Shown in pieces: positions 8,900-16,869 of a stretch of 64,000 nucleotides of DNA. Source of the stretch: Bacillota bacterium (GTDB lineage: Bacteria > Bacillota > Clostridia > Lachnospirales > Bianqueaceae); assembly GCA_017441925.1 (NCBI GenBank), contig JAFRUE010000003.1:186001-250000 (forward strand). Reading direction: 5' to 3'. Position numbers and translations under genes: made by a program. Every line of letters starts with the position of its first letter. The stretch's first letter is position 1. Below the pieces are notes generated by a model that saw only the letters and a program-made list of their open reading frames with translations, was not told where the DNA came from and made no database searches.

Positions 8900-9054
8900 A
8901 TCGGTTAAAGAACAGTTTCAGGCAGATCTTGGCAGGCTGCGTGTGGATAACGTGGACAGACCGCAAAGTTTTACAGATCTTTCCCACAGGGATCTGCACA
9001 CGGTTTTTAGCCTGATAATCGGAAAAACAAACGTTTTCCCCAAAATCACAGCCC

Positions 9055-9072
9055 CTATTACTATTATTACTA
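9055..9072 (+). other. DnaA-trio element of the unwinding region
   Basis: Six consecutive triplets read CTA TTA CTA TTA TTA CTA on the plus strand, which is 3'-GAT/AAT-5' on the other strand. That is the DnaA-trio pattern on which DnaA forms a filament on single-stranded DNA. A GC-rich patch precedes it and AT-rich DNA follows. Confidence 0.7.
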
Positions 9073-9117
9073 CAAAAGAATACTATAATATTCATTATGC
9101 ACTCCAAGGAGGATCTC

Positions 9118-10221
9118 ATGAACATTCTTTGCAGCAAAACCTTATTGATCAAAAGTGTGAATACAGTTATCCGCGCAGTATCGCAGAAGACAACGATGCC
9201 TGTCTTACAGTGCATCCTTCTTGAAGCAAAGGATGACGTATTTACGCTGACAGCCAACGATCTTGATATCGGTATCCGCAGCACTTCCGAAGCGACGATC
9301 CGCAAACCCGGCAAAGTGGCGGTCAACGCAAAGATCTTCTCCGAGATCATCCGCAGACTTCCGGATGAGGAAGTTCTGATCGAGACAGACAATCAGGACA
9401 ATATCCTGATCCAGAGCGGTAACTCCAAGTTCAACATTCCGGGACAGAGCGGAGAGGATTTCCCGCCGATCCAGGACGTACAGAGTGACAATCAGATGGT
9501 GCTCCCGCAGAACGAATTCCGTCTGATGGTACAGAAGACGATCTTTTCGATCGCGCAGGAGGATGCCGGACGTCCGGTCCTGACAGGCGAGCTGATCGAT
9601 ATCCATGACGGCTTCCTGCATGTGGTCGCAGTCGACGGATTCCGTATTTCCATGCAGAAGACCGAGATCTCCGGAAACAGGAATTTCAAGATGACGGTTC
9701 CCGGCAAGTCTCTGAATGAGCTGACTAAGATCCTTTCCCAGGACGACGCGGACAGCATGAATGTGAAATTCACAGGACATCATATCCTGTTTGATCTGGG
9801 AGATACCGTTTTCGTAAGCCGTCTGCTGGAAGGGGATTTCCTTAATTATGAGTCCAAGCTGTATATGGACGCGACGGCCAGAGTTCTTGTCAGAACCAAA
9901 GATCTGCTTGACAGTATCGACCGCGCGGCCCTGATCTCCAAAGAGAATAAAAAGAGCCCGGTCCGTTTTGATATCCGTCAGGATAAGATGATCATTACAT
10001 CCAATAACGAAGCGGGAAGCGCTTATGAAGAAGTTCCGCTGCAGCTTGACGGCGAGGGTCTTGTGACGGCGTTCAATCCCAGGTACTTTATGGAAGCGCT
10101 GCGCGCGGTCGATGACGAGAACGTTGTGGTACAGTTCACTTCTTCCCTTTCTCCCTGCATTATTCACGGTGAGAAAGCCGACACATTCCGTTATTTCATC
10201 CTGCCGATCCGTCTGAACTGA
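9118..10221 (+). CDS. dnaN: DNA polymerase III beta subunit (sliding clamp)
   Basis: The 367-residue protein has the three-domain clamp pattern: T-M-P-V-L-Q-C-I-L-L-E-A near residue 25, N-D-L-D-I-G-I-R, a central V-A-V-D-G-F-R-I-S, and the C-terminal Y-F-I-L-P-I-R end. It encircles DNA and tethers replicative polymerase. The ATG at 9118 follows AAGGAGG at ideal spacing; an ATG seven codons upstream lacks a ribosome site. It follows dnaA across the probable origin and precedes yaaA and recF in the usual order. Confidence 0.97.
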   Translation: MNILCSKTLLIKSVNTVIRAVSQKTTMPVLQCILLEAKDDVFTLTANDLDIGIRSTSEATIRKPGKVAVNAKIFSEIIRRLPDEEVLIETDNQDNILIQSGNSKFNIPGQSGEDFPPIQDVQSDNQMVLPQNEFRLMVQKTIFSIAQEDAGRPVLTGELIDIHDGFLHVVAVDGFRISMQKTEISGNRNFKMTVPGKSLNELTKILSQDDADSMNVKFTGHHILFDLGDTVFVSRLLEGDFLNYESKLYMDATARVLVRTKDLLDSIDRAALISKENKKSPVRFDIRQDKMIITSNNEAGSAYEEVPLQLDGEGLVTAFNPRYFMEALRAVDDENVVVQFTSSLSPCIIHGEKADTFRYFILPIRLN

Positions 10222-10250
10222 CAGAAGGACGCGGGATTTAAGGTGTTCCG

Positions 10251-10469
10251 ATGAAAGAGAGTTATGTAAAAGGTCCTTATATCAAGCTGAATCAGTGGCT
10301 TAAGAAAGAAGGACTCGCGTATACCGGCGGAGAGGCCGGTATGATGGTAGAACAGGGTCTTGTCACGCTGAACGGTCAGAAAGTGACGGAGATCCGCAAG
10401 AAACTGCATGACGGCGATGAGGTCTCGGTAAACGGTGCCGAGCCTTACCGCATTCTGGTGAAAGAATAA
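10251..10469 (+). CDS. yaaA: S4-domain RNA-binding protein YaaA
   Basis: This 72-residue protein is one S4 RNA-binding domain: I-K-L-N-Q-W-L-K-K-E-G near residue 10, then G-G-E-A-G-M-M-V-E-Q-G-L-V-T-L-N-G. The Bacillus gene of the same length and position, between dnaN and recF, is yaaA; such proteins are linked to 50S ribosome assembly. AAGGTG precedes the ATG. Its stop shares bases with the recF ATG (TAATG), so translation is coupled. Confidence 0.9.
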   Translation: MKESYVKGPYIKLNQWLKKEGLAYTGGEAGMMVEQGLVTLNGQKVTEIRKKLHDGDEVSVNGAEPYRILVKE

Positions 10470-11596
10470 TGATTTTAAAAGTTGAACTCCGGGATTTCCG
10501 CAATTACAGCAGTCTTGATCTGGAACTCGCGCCCGGAGTCAATGTTTTTATGGGAAAAAACGCCCAGGGCAAGACGAATCTGCTGGAAGCGGTCGCGTAC
10601 TGCTCTACCGGCCGGTCGCACAGGACGCCGAGGGACAGGGAATGCATCCGGATCGGGGAATCCGACGCCTATATCCGTCTGTATTACCGGAATGAAAAGA
10701 AAGTCACTAGGCCAGGGGCGGAGGCGCCTGTCGATCTTGTCGAGCTGCAGCTGCACCGGACCGGATCCAAGGCGGGACTGATCAACCGTGTGCCCTGTCA
10801 GAAGATCAGCGATCTGTACGGGCTCGTGCGGACCGTGCTTTTTTCACCGGAGGATCTGTCTCTGATCAAGGAAGGACCGGCGGCCAGGCGGCGTTTTATG
10901 GATATGGAGATCTGTCAGGTCGATAAAGTCTATATGCATTATCTGATGCAGTATAATGTCGTGCTCAGACAGCGCAATCAGCTGCTTAAGGACATCGCGA
11001 GACGTGCCGGAAACGGTGAGATCCCGAGCGATATGCAGGCGATGGTGCAGGTGTATGACGATCAGCTGATCGCAAATGCCCTGCCGGTCATCGAGAGACG
11101 CAGAAAGTTCGTGGAACTGCTCGAGAGGACCGCTCCGCCGCTTCACGCAAGGATTACAGGTGATTCGGAGGAGATCCGTTTTACGTATGAAATGAATGTG
11201 CCCTCAAACCCGGACGATATCCGGGAAGAGCTTACGATGGCTTTTGAAAAGGATGTCCGGAACGGAAATACGTCTGCCGGACCGCATCATGACGATATCG
11301 GGATCCGGATCAACGGGACGGATGTGAGGACATACGGTTCGCAGGGACAGAAAAGGACGGCTGCGCTGTCGATGAAGCTCGCGGAGGTGCGGATGATGGA
11401 GCAGGAGACTGGGGATTCACCGATCTTGCTGCTTGATGACGTTATGAGCGAACTGGATGAAAGCCGGCAGACGTTCCTGGTGAGGTGCATCGAGAACCAT
11501 CAGACGCTCATTACCTGCACGGGTGTCGAAGACAGTATCCGCAAAATGCAGAAAGCAAAGCTTTTCCACGTCGAGGGAGGCGTAATAACCGAATGA
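10469..11596 (+). CDS. recF: DNA replication and repair protein RecF
   Basis: The 375-residue ABC-type ATPase helps load RecA at single-strand gaps. Walker A G-K-N-A-Q-G-K-T is at residues 29-36; the S-Q-G-Q-K-R-T signature and Walker B L-L-L-D-D-V-M-S-E-L-D lie in the last quarter; S-A-G-P-H-H-D-D is the conserved D-loop neighbourhood. It has full family length. The start overlaps the yaaA stop and the stop overlaps the next gene as ATGA. gyrB, which often follows recF in Firmicutes, is absent from this position. Confidence 0.97.
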   Translation: MILKVELRDFRNYSSLDLELAPGVNVFMGKNAQGKTNLLEAVAYCSTGRSHRTPRDRECIRIGESDAYIRLYYRNEKKVTRPGAEAPVDLVELQLHRTGSKAGLINRVPCQKISDLYGLVRTVLFSPEDLSLIKEGPAARRRFMDMEICQVDKVYMHYLMQYNVVLRQRNQLLKDIARRAGNGEIPSDMQAMVQVYDDQLIANALPVIERRRKFVELLERTAPPLHARITGDSEEIRFTYEMNVPSNPDDIREELTMAFEKDVRNGNTSAGPHHDDIGIRINGTDVRTYGSQGQKRTAALSMKLAEVRMMEQETGDSPILLLDDVMSELDESRQTFLVRCIENHQTLITCTGVEDSIRKMQKAKLFHVEGGVITE

Positions 11597-12168
11597 AATT
11601 CCATTTTTTTGCCTATATGGCCAGAATGAAATATATCAAGCGCTGGGGGCTCATGAACAGCGTTAAGGAAGAAAATATCCAGGAACACAGCCTGCAGACC
11701 GCGATGATCGCACACGCGCTCGCCTTGATCTCCAATAAGTATTATGACGGGAATGTTGATGCAGAGCATATCGCGGCGATCGCGATGTATCATGAGACGT
11801 CGGAAGTTCTGACGGGAGATCTGTCCACTCCGATCAAGTATTTCAACCCGAAGATCAAGACCGCTTATAAAGAGATCGAGAAGATCGCGAATGAGAAGCT
11901 GCTGCAGATGCTGCCGGACGAACTGCGGCCAGAGTACGAAAAGCTGATCCTGGACTATACGCCCGAGGAGTATAAACTGGTCAAGGCCGCGGACAAGATC
12001 TGCGCCTACCTGAAGTGTGTTGAAGAAATGAAATCCGGCAATCTCGAGTTCCGTGAGGCCAAAAACAGTCTCTGGCACGAGATCCAGAAGATGCATCTCG
12101 CGGAAGTCGACTATTTTATGGAGAATTTTGGCGAAAGCTTCGAACTTTCGCTTGACAGTCTGGGGTAA
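11593..12168 (+). CDS. HD-domain 5'-deoxynucleotidase, YfbR-like
   Basis: The 191-residue protein shows the YfbR-type HD-domain pattern: R-M-K-Y-I-K-R-W near the start, E-H-S-L-Q-T-A-M-I-A-H carrying a metal-binding His near 30, and M-Y-H-E-T-S-E-V-L-T-G-D-L-S-T-P-I-K-Y near 62. YfbR enzymes remove phosphate from deoxynucleoside 5'-monophosphates, using a divalent metal, in nucleotide-pool control. The His-Glu pair in Y-H-E-T replaces the literal HD, which is normal in this subfamily. The ATG overlaps the recF stop, so it joins the dnaA-recF transcription unit. The rpmH promoter lies inside its 3' end. Confidence 0.85.
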   Translation: MKFHFFAYMARMKYIKRWGLMNSVKEENIQEHSLQTAMIAHALALISNKYYDGNVDAEHIAAIAMYHETSEVLTGDLSTPIKYFNPKIKTAYKEIEKIANEKLLQMLPDELRPEYEKLILDYTPEEYKLVKAADKICAYLKCVEEMKSGNLEFREAKNSLWHEIQKMHLAEVDYFMENFGESFELSLDSLG

Positions 12169-12180
12169 AATCAATATAAT
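12152..12180 (+). promoter_or_regulatory. Promoter of rpmH-rnpA
   Basis: TTGACA (12152-12157) and TATAAT (12175-12180) are both perfect and 17 bases apart. The -35 box is inside the end of the nucleotidase gene. About 105 bases of leader follow, containing a GC hairpin (GGTGCGC with GCGCC) with T-rich flanks. Confidence 0.88.
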
Positions 12181-12291
12181 ATAAGGTGCGCGTTTTTTGC
12201 TGCGCCTATTTTTGGAGCCGGCGGATACCGGCACAGGCGGGAAGTTATTTTCGGACCCGCAGCGATCACACAGTAAGGAGGTGTACAATCC

Positions 12292-12426
12292 ATGAATCAG
12301 ACTTATAATCCGAAGACCAAACAGCGCAAGAGAGAGCATGGCTTCATGAAGAGAATGGCTACTGCCAACGGACGCAAGGTTCTTTCCAGAAGGAGAGCTA
12401 AGGGCCGCAAGGTTCTGACTGCTTAA
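12292..12426 (+). CDS. rpmH: Ribosomal protein L34
   Basis: This 44-residue basic protein starts [18 protein letters not shown] and ends K-G-R-K-V-L-T-A. It has the L34 signature [21 protein letters not shown]34 is a late-assembling protein of the large ribosomal subunit. The ATG follows AAGGAGGTG. It is the first gene of the rpmH-rnpA-yidD-yidC block, placed here on the same strand as dnaA rather than divergent from it. Confidence 0.97.
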   Translation: MNQTYNPKTKQRKREHGFMKRMATANGRKVLSRRRAKGRKVLTA

Positions 12427-12441
12427 GTTTTCAGGAGATGT

Positions 12442-12792
12442 ATGATCCCGTCACTTAAGAACGACCAGTTCCGGCACGTTTATGAAAAAGGGAGATCGAG
12501 AGCGGACCGGCACGCCGTGATGATCATCTGCCCAAACGGTCTGAATATGAACCGTCTGGGGATTTCGGTCAGCAAGAAGAACGGCAACAGCGTGGTTCGC
12601 CACCGGCTTAAGAGGATCCTGAAGGAAGCCTACAGAAGTATAGAAGGGGAACTCAGGACAGGGTACGATATCGTTTTGATCGCCAGGAACGCATCGATTC
12701 CGATGAAGAGTACGGAACTGATCCCGGTGCTCAAGGAGCTTGCCGGGAGATTCCGTCATTTTGTTGTTTCCGGCGACAGTACAGAAGGCTGA
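12442..12792 (+). CDS. rnpA: Ribonuclease P protein component
   Basis: The 116-residue basic protein carries the RNase P protein signature [17 protein letters not shown] at about residues 49-65, preceded by R-L-G-I-S-V-S-K-K. It binds the catalytic RNA and helps cut 5' leaders from precursor tRNAs. The ATG follows AGGAG, 15 bases after rpmH. Length and position are normal for the family. Confidence 0.96.
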   Translation: MIPSLKNDQFRHVYEKGRSRADRHAVMIICPNGLNMNRLGISVSKKNGNSVVRHRLKRILKEAYRSIEGELRTGYDIVLIARNASIPMKSTELIPVLKELAGRFRHFVVSGDSTEG

Positions 12793-12796
12793 AAAG

Positions 12797-13006
12797 ATGA
12801 AAAAACCATTGATTGCCCTGATCCGTTTCTACCAGGGCGCGATTTCACCGTACAAGAAACCCTGCTGCCGCTTTTATCCGACCTGTTCGCAGTATGCGCT
12901 TGAGGCCGTAACAAAATACGGAGCCGCTAAGGGCTCTTATCTTGCTGTGCGCAGGATCCTGCGCTGCAATCCTTTTCATGAAGGCGGGTATGATCCCGTT
13001 CCGTAA
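12797..13006 (+). CDS. yidD: Membrane protein insertion efficiency factor YidD
   Basis: The 69-residue protein contains the diagnostic [15 protein letters not shown] motif near residues 24-38 and ends with [12 protein letters not shown]. YidD is a small amphipathic inner-membrane-associated protein that helps YidC-dependent insertion. The ATG at 12797 lies 4 bases after the rnpA stop; an upstream in-frame start inside rnpA lacks a ribosome site. Confidence 0.93.
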   Translation: MKKPLIALIRFYQGAISPYKKPCCRFYPTCSQYALEAVTKYGAAKGSYLAVRRILRCNPFHEGGYDPVP

Positions 13007-13046
13007 GTTCCGAAACCTGGCCGGATGATTCGAGAGGAGTAAAGTT

Positions 13047-14300
13047 TTGGAATTTGTCTTATTAAAGCAGACAACCAATTTTATCCTGAAGCCTCTGGCA
13101 TGGCTATTCAGCTTTGTCATAGATCTGATCTATAACGGAGTCGCGGCTCTGACGACGACGAACTCGATGGGTATCACCATCATTCTGTTCACGCTGATCA
13201 TCAGAGTCCTGATCTTCCCGCTGTCCCTGCGTCAGCAGCGCTCCACGCGCAAGATGCAGCGTCTGCAGCCCAAGATGCAGAAGATTCAGGAAAAATACAA
13301 AGACAACAAAGATCCGGAGTCGGCGCGTCGGATGAATATGGAGATGAACGATCTCTATAAAGAGAACAAGACAAGCCCGTTAAGCGGCTGTCTTCCGATG
13401 CTGATCCAGCTGCCGATCATTTTTGTGCTGTTCGAGATCCTGCGTAATCTTGCCTTCTATATCACGGATTACGGCGCGTATTTCGATCAGATCACAACGA
13501 CGGTCATGAATGTTCCTGCGTACGATTCGCTGCTGCAGGAGATGTTCCCCGACCTGATCAAGGGTCTGCGCGGTTTTGACATTGCGGAGTTCAGTTCCGT
13601 CAAGGATCTGCTCTCCTACTTCACTGCCGGCAGCTGGAACGAGCTTTATGAAGCCGTTCCTTCACTTATGCAGAATGCGGAATTCGTTTCTACCGTCAAG
13701 CTGACGCAGGATATCAATTCGTTCCTGGGATTCAATCTTTCCGGAAACGGCAGTCTGACCTGGCCGGGTATTATCTGGCCTATCGTTACCGGTGGTACGA
13801 CATGGCTGCAGTCCTTCCTGATGACGCGCGCGAACGATAAGCGCACGATCGCGGCAGGAGGAGATCCGAAGTCCCAGAACAACCAGACGATGAAGATCAT
13901 GAACTACGTATTCCCGGTCATGACGGCTGCTTTCACGCTGTCCATGCCGCTCGGAATCGCGCTGTACTGGATCAGCAGCAACGTTTTCAGCCTGCTGCAG
14001 CAGCTCCTGATCGATAAGATCGTCGACGATGAGGAATACAAACAGGCGCTTGCGCATAAGAAAGAACTGGAAGAAAAGCGCAGACTGAGAGAACTGACGA
14101 AGTCTTCTGTCGATAAGAAGACCGGCAAACGGATCGGTACAGCCGAGATGACCGCTGCTCAGCGCAGCCTTATGGCGGGTAACCGCAAGGCAGGCGCGCA
14201 GCAGGCCGCTGCGGCGAAGAACGATCAGACAGGTACGGCTCTGGGTTATGATACCGAGACATTCGGCAGTCCGGAGACCTCACAGGAGGAGAATAAATGA
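13047..14300 (+). CDS. yidC: YidC/Oxa1 family membrane protein insertase
   Basis: The 417-residue insertase carries the family core: an early membrane segment, then S-M-G-I-T-I-I-L-F-T-L-I-I-R-V-L-I-F-P-L-S with a conserved Arg in the hydrophilic groove, followed by Q-K-M-Q-R-L-Q-P-K-M-Q-K-I-Q-E-K-Y charged helices and later transmembrane segments (W-P-I-V-T-G-G-T-T-W-L-Q-S). It lacks the large periplasmic domain of Gram-negative YidC. The start is a TTG (13047) with AGAGGAGT 7 bases upstream. The C-terminal 80 residues are a charged tail. The stop overlaps jag as ATGA. Confidence 0.94.
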   Translation: MEFVLLKQTTNFILKPLAWLFSFVIDLIYNGVAALTTTNSMGITIILFTLIIRVLIFPLSLRQQRSTRKMQRLQPKMQKIQEKYKDNKDPESARRMNMEMNDLYKENKTSPLSGCLPMLIQLPIIFVLFEILRNLAFYITDYGAYFDQITTTVMNVPAYDSLLQEMFPDLIKGLRGFDIAEFSSVKDLLSYFTAGSWNELYEAVPSLMQNAEFVSTVKLTQDINSFLGFNLSGNGSLTWPGIIWPIVTGGTTWLQSFLMTRANDKRTIAAGGDPKSQNNQTMKIMNYVFPVMTAAFTLSMPLGIALYWISSNVFSLLQQLLIDKIVDDEEYKQALAHKKELEEKRRLRELTKSSVDKKTGKRIGTAEMTAAQRSLMAGNRKAGAQQAAAAKNDQTGTALGYDTETFGSPETSQEENK

Positions 14301-15328
14301 ACTATATCGAAACAAGCGGAAAGACCGTAGAAGATGCGGTCATTGCTGCTGCACTGAAGCTGGGCGTGCCCAGTGATCAGGTTGAATACGAGATTCTGCA
14401 GGAAGGCACCAAAGGCGTGCTCGGCATTTTTGGAGCCAAAGAGTTCCGCATCCGCGCGGCGGCCAAGAACGCGTCGCTGGAGGATGAGATCTTTGGCGAT
14501 CTGAACAGACCGGCCAAAGCTGCTGAGCCCAAGCCGGCCGTTAAGCCCGCGCCCGCCAAGGAAGCGCCTAAGAAAGAAGCTCCCCGCAAGGAAGCTCCGA
14601 AGAAAGAGCCTGTAAAAGAAGCTCCTAAGGCAGCCGAGCCCAAGCCGGCAGCAAAACCGGCAGAGAAGCTCGCTCAGCCCGCTGAGAAACCGGCTGAAAA
14701 GCCTGTTCAGCCTGCGAAGGAGCAGCCCAAACAGACCTATATCGTAGATACTTTTGTAGAGGATAGACTGGCCGCGGCACGTGCCCGCGCGGAGAAAGAG
14801 GCCGAAGAGGCAAATAAGCCGAAAGAGCCGATCGCTTTCACCGAGGACGCGCGCAAGGCTCAGGAAGCCGCAACCGCATTCCTGCTGCCCATTCTGAAGA
14901 AGATGGGAATCGAGGATGCCGAGATCACCGGCGAGATGGAGGAAGAGGATATCCTCTGCCTGTCCATCGTGAGCCAGAATCTGGGCGTCATCATCGGAAA
15001 GCGCGGTAATACGCTGGATTCTCTGCAGTATCTGACAGCTCTTGTAGCAAACCGCAGCATTGACGGACACGTCAAGATCAAGCTGGACGCGGAGAATTAC
15101 CGTGAGAAGAGAAAAGAGACACTGGAGAAGCTTGCCGTTAATCTGGCGCGCAAAGCCAAGAAGACAGGCCGCCGTGTTACGCTGGAACCGATGAATCCTT
15201 ACGAACGCCGCATTATCCACTCCGTTCTGCAGGAATTCAACGGTGTCGACACGCACAGCGAAGGCGAAGAGCCCTACCGCAAAGTCGTGATCACTCCGGT
15301 AAAAGGCAATTACCGCCGTCATAAATAA
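14297..15328 (+). CDS. jag: RNA-binding protein Jag/KhpB (Jag-N, KH and R3H domains)
   Basis: The protein is 343 residues. Residues 1-52 form the Jag-N domain (G-K-T-V-E-D-A-V, with K-G-V-L-G-I-F-G). A long Ala/Pro/Lys/Glu-rich linker (about 70-150) with repeated K-E-A-P-K-K units follows. A KH domain (I-S-V-like region with G-V-I-I-G-K-R-G-N-T-L-D near 233-245) and a C-terminal R3H domain (M-N-P-Y-E-R-R-I-I-H) complete it. Jag/KhpB, with KhpA, binds RNA and affects cell elongation and division. It is translationally coupled to yidC. The linker length is variable in the family. Confidence 0.94.
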   Translation: MNYIETSGKTVEDAVIAAALKLGVPSDQVEYEILQEGTKGVLGIFGAKEFRIRAAAKNASLEDEIFGDLNRPAKAAEPKPAVKPAPAKEAPKKEAPRKEAPKKEPVKEAPKAAEPKPAAKPAEKLAQPAEKPAEKPVQPAKEQPKQTYIVDTFVEDRLAAARARAEKEAEEANKPKEPIAFTEDARKAQEAATAFLLPILKKMGIEDAEITGEMEEEDILCLSIVSQNLGVIIGKRGNTLDSLQYLTALVANRSIDGHVKIKLDAENYREKRKETLEKLAVNLARKAKKTGRRVTLEPMNPYERRIIHSVLQEFNGVDTHSEGEEPYRKVVITPVKGNYRRHK

Positions 15329-15338
15329 GGTATTCTGG

Positions 15339-15374
15339 GGTGCTGCCGCATTGAGTCATGCGTCAGCACCTTTT
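15339..15374 (+). terminator. Terminator-like hairpin between jag and mnmE
   Basis: GGTGCTG (15339-15345) pairs with CAGCACC (15364-15370), with an inner GCA/TGC pair, followed by TTTT. The T-run is short, so it is likely a partial terminator. Confidence 0.6.
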
Positions 15375-15391
15375 CGCATAAGAGGACAGAA

Positions 15392-16813
15392 GTGATGATT
15401 CATTCTAAGGAAACGATCGCGGCGATCGCGACGCCTGTCGGGACAAGCGGCATTGGTGTGATCCGGATCTCCGGAGACGACGCGATAGACGTATGCGGCA
15501 GGATCTTTCGGCCGCACGGACGCAAGGCGCTTGCCGAAGCCGCCACGCATACGGCTCATTACGGACGGATCTGTGATCCTGCGGACGGAGAGACGCTCGA
15601 CGACGTTCTTGTGCTTGTCATGCGCGGTCCGGGGACATTTACCGGGGAGAACACCGTCGAGATCGACTGCCATGGGGGAATCTATGTCCTGCAGCGCGTT
15701 CTGCAGGCGGTCCTCGAGAGCGGCGCGCGTATGGCGGAGCCCGGGGAGTTCACGAAACGGGCTTTTTTGAACGGACGGCTGGATCTCGCACAGGCGGAAT
15801 CCGTCATGGACGTGATCAGCGCTTCATCGGCACTCGCGCTTCGTGCAGCGCACAAAAGGCTGGCCGGGCGCCTCGGCGGCAAGATCGATACGCTGCGGCA
15901 GCGGATCATGGACCTGCTGGTCGTTGTGGAAGTTGAGATCGATTATCCCGAATATGAGATCGAAGAGGCCGAAAAGCTCGATCTGAAGCAGGAACTGGAC
16001 CGTCTGGAGCAGGATCTGGATGCGCTGTACAGGACGGCTGATACCGGCCGGATGCTGCGGGAAGGGATCCGCGTAACGATCGCCGGGCGGCCGAATATGG
16101 GTAAATCCACGCTTCTGAACGCTTTTCTCGGGGAAGACCGTGCGATCGTCACGGCTATCCCGGGGACGACAAGGGACACTTTGGAGGAAAGCATGAATCT
16201 TGACGGGATCCCGGTCCGGCTCGTGGATACGGCCGGCATGCGGGATACCGCTGATCCTGTGGAACAGCAGGGTGTGCAGCGCGCGAAGGACGCCGTCAGG
16301 GACAGTGATCTGGTCCTTGTGCTGATTGCCGCGGATGAAGAGCCGGCGCCGGAAGACGCGGCGCTCCTCTCCTCTCTTGCGGAAACAGAGATGCCGTATC
16401 TGATCGTGCGGACCAAAACGGATCTGACAGGGACAGGAGAAGCCGGGCCAGGACCGGCGGCGGGCGGATCTGAAGGGTCTGCTGACATGCCGGCTGACCG
16501 GGAGGTCATGATCTCTGCAAGGACCGGCGAAGGCATGAAAGAACTGAAAGACCGGATCCGGAGCCTTGTGCTCTCCGGTGCGGTCCAGGCGGAAGACGGT
16601 GTGTATCTCGCCAATACCCGGCAGAAACAGGCCGTTTACGAGGCACTCGAGGCAGTCCGGGAAGGGATCGCGATCCGGGATGCGGAGCTTGGGACGGATA
16701 TGATCGGGACAGAACTTCAGAAAGCATATGACGCGTTGGGTGAGGTCACGGGCAATTCGGTCCGGGAGGATCTGATCGACACGATCTTCTCCCGGTTCTG
16801 TCTGGGCAAATAA
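15392..16813 (+). CDS. mnmE: tRNA modification GTPase MnmE
   Basis: The 473-residue protein works with MnmG to make the 5-carboxymethylaminomethyl group on wobble uridines. Visible parts are the N-terminal folate-binding domain ([15 protein letters not shown]), a helical domain, a G domain with G1 G-R-P-N-M-G-K-S-T near 231-239, P-G-T-T-R-D-T, D-T-A-G-M and the T-K-T-D-L specificity motif, and the C-terminal F-C-L-G-K end with the active Cys. The G4-G5 segment is enlarged by a Gly/Pro-rich insert. Confidence 0.96.
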   Translation: MMIHSKETIAAIATPVGTSGIGVIRISGDDAIDVCGRIFRPHGRKALAEAATHTAHYGRICDPADGETLDDVLVLVMRGPGTFTGENTVEIDCHGGIYVLQRVLQAVLESGARMAEPGEFTKRAFLNGRLDLAQAESVMDVISASSALALRAAHKRLAGRLGGKIDTLRQRIMDLLVVVEVEIDYPEYEIEEAEKLDLKQELDRLEQDLDALYRTADTGRMLREGIRVTIAGRPNMGKSTLLNAFLGEDRAIVTAIPGTTRDTLEESMNLDGIPVRLVDTAGMRDTADPVEQQGVQRAKDAVRDSDLVLVLIAADEEPAPEDAALLSSLAETEMPYLIVRTKTDLTGTGEAGPGPAAGGSEGSADMPADREVMISARTGEGMKELKDRIRSLVLSGAVQAEDGVYLANTRQKQAVYEALEAVREGIAIRDAELGTDMIGTELQKAYDALGEVTGNSVREDLIDTIFSRFCLGK

Positions 16814-16869
16814 AATACCGGTCAAGCAAGATACCGGCCGGTAAGATATCAACAGAAAAGAGGGACCTT

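Larger units (their letters stand above)
8806..9117 (+). other. Probable replication origin (oriC), dnaA-dnaN spacer
   Basis: This 312-base spacer holds two perfect DnaA boxes: TTATCCACA at 8852-8860 and its reverse at 8942-8950. Weaker boxes lie at 8825, 8843, 8869 and 8980. They are followed by a short GC-rich patch (CAGCCCC), a run of six DnaA-trio-like triplets (9055-9072) and an AT-rich stretch with TATAAT (9084-9089) before dnaN. This order of boxes, GC cluster, trios and AT-rich DNA matches the unwinding region of well-studied Firmicutes origins. Genes to the left are on the minus strand and most to the right on the plus strand, which agrees with bidirectional replication from here. 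Confidence 0.85.
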
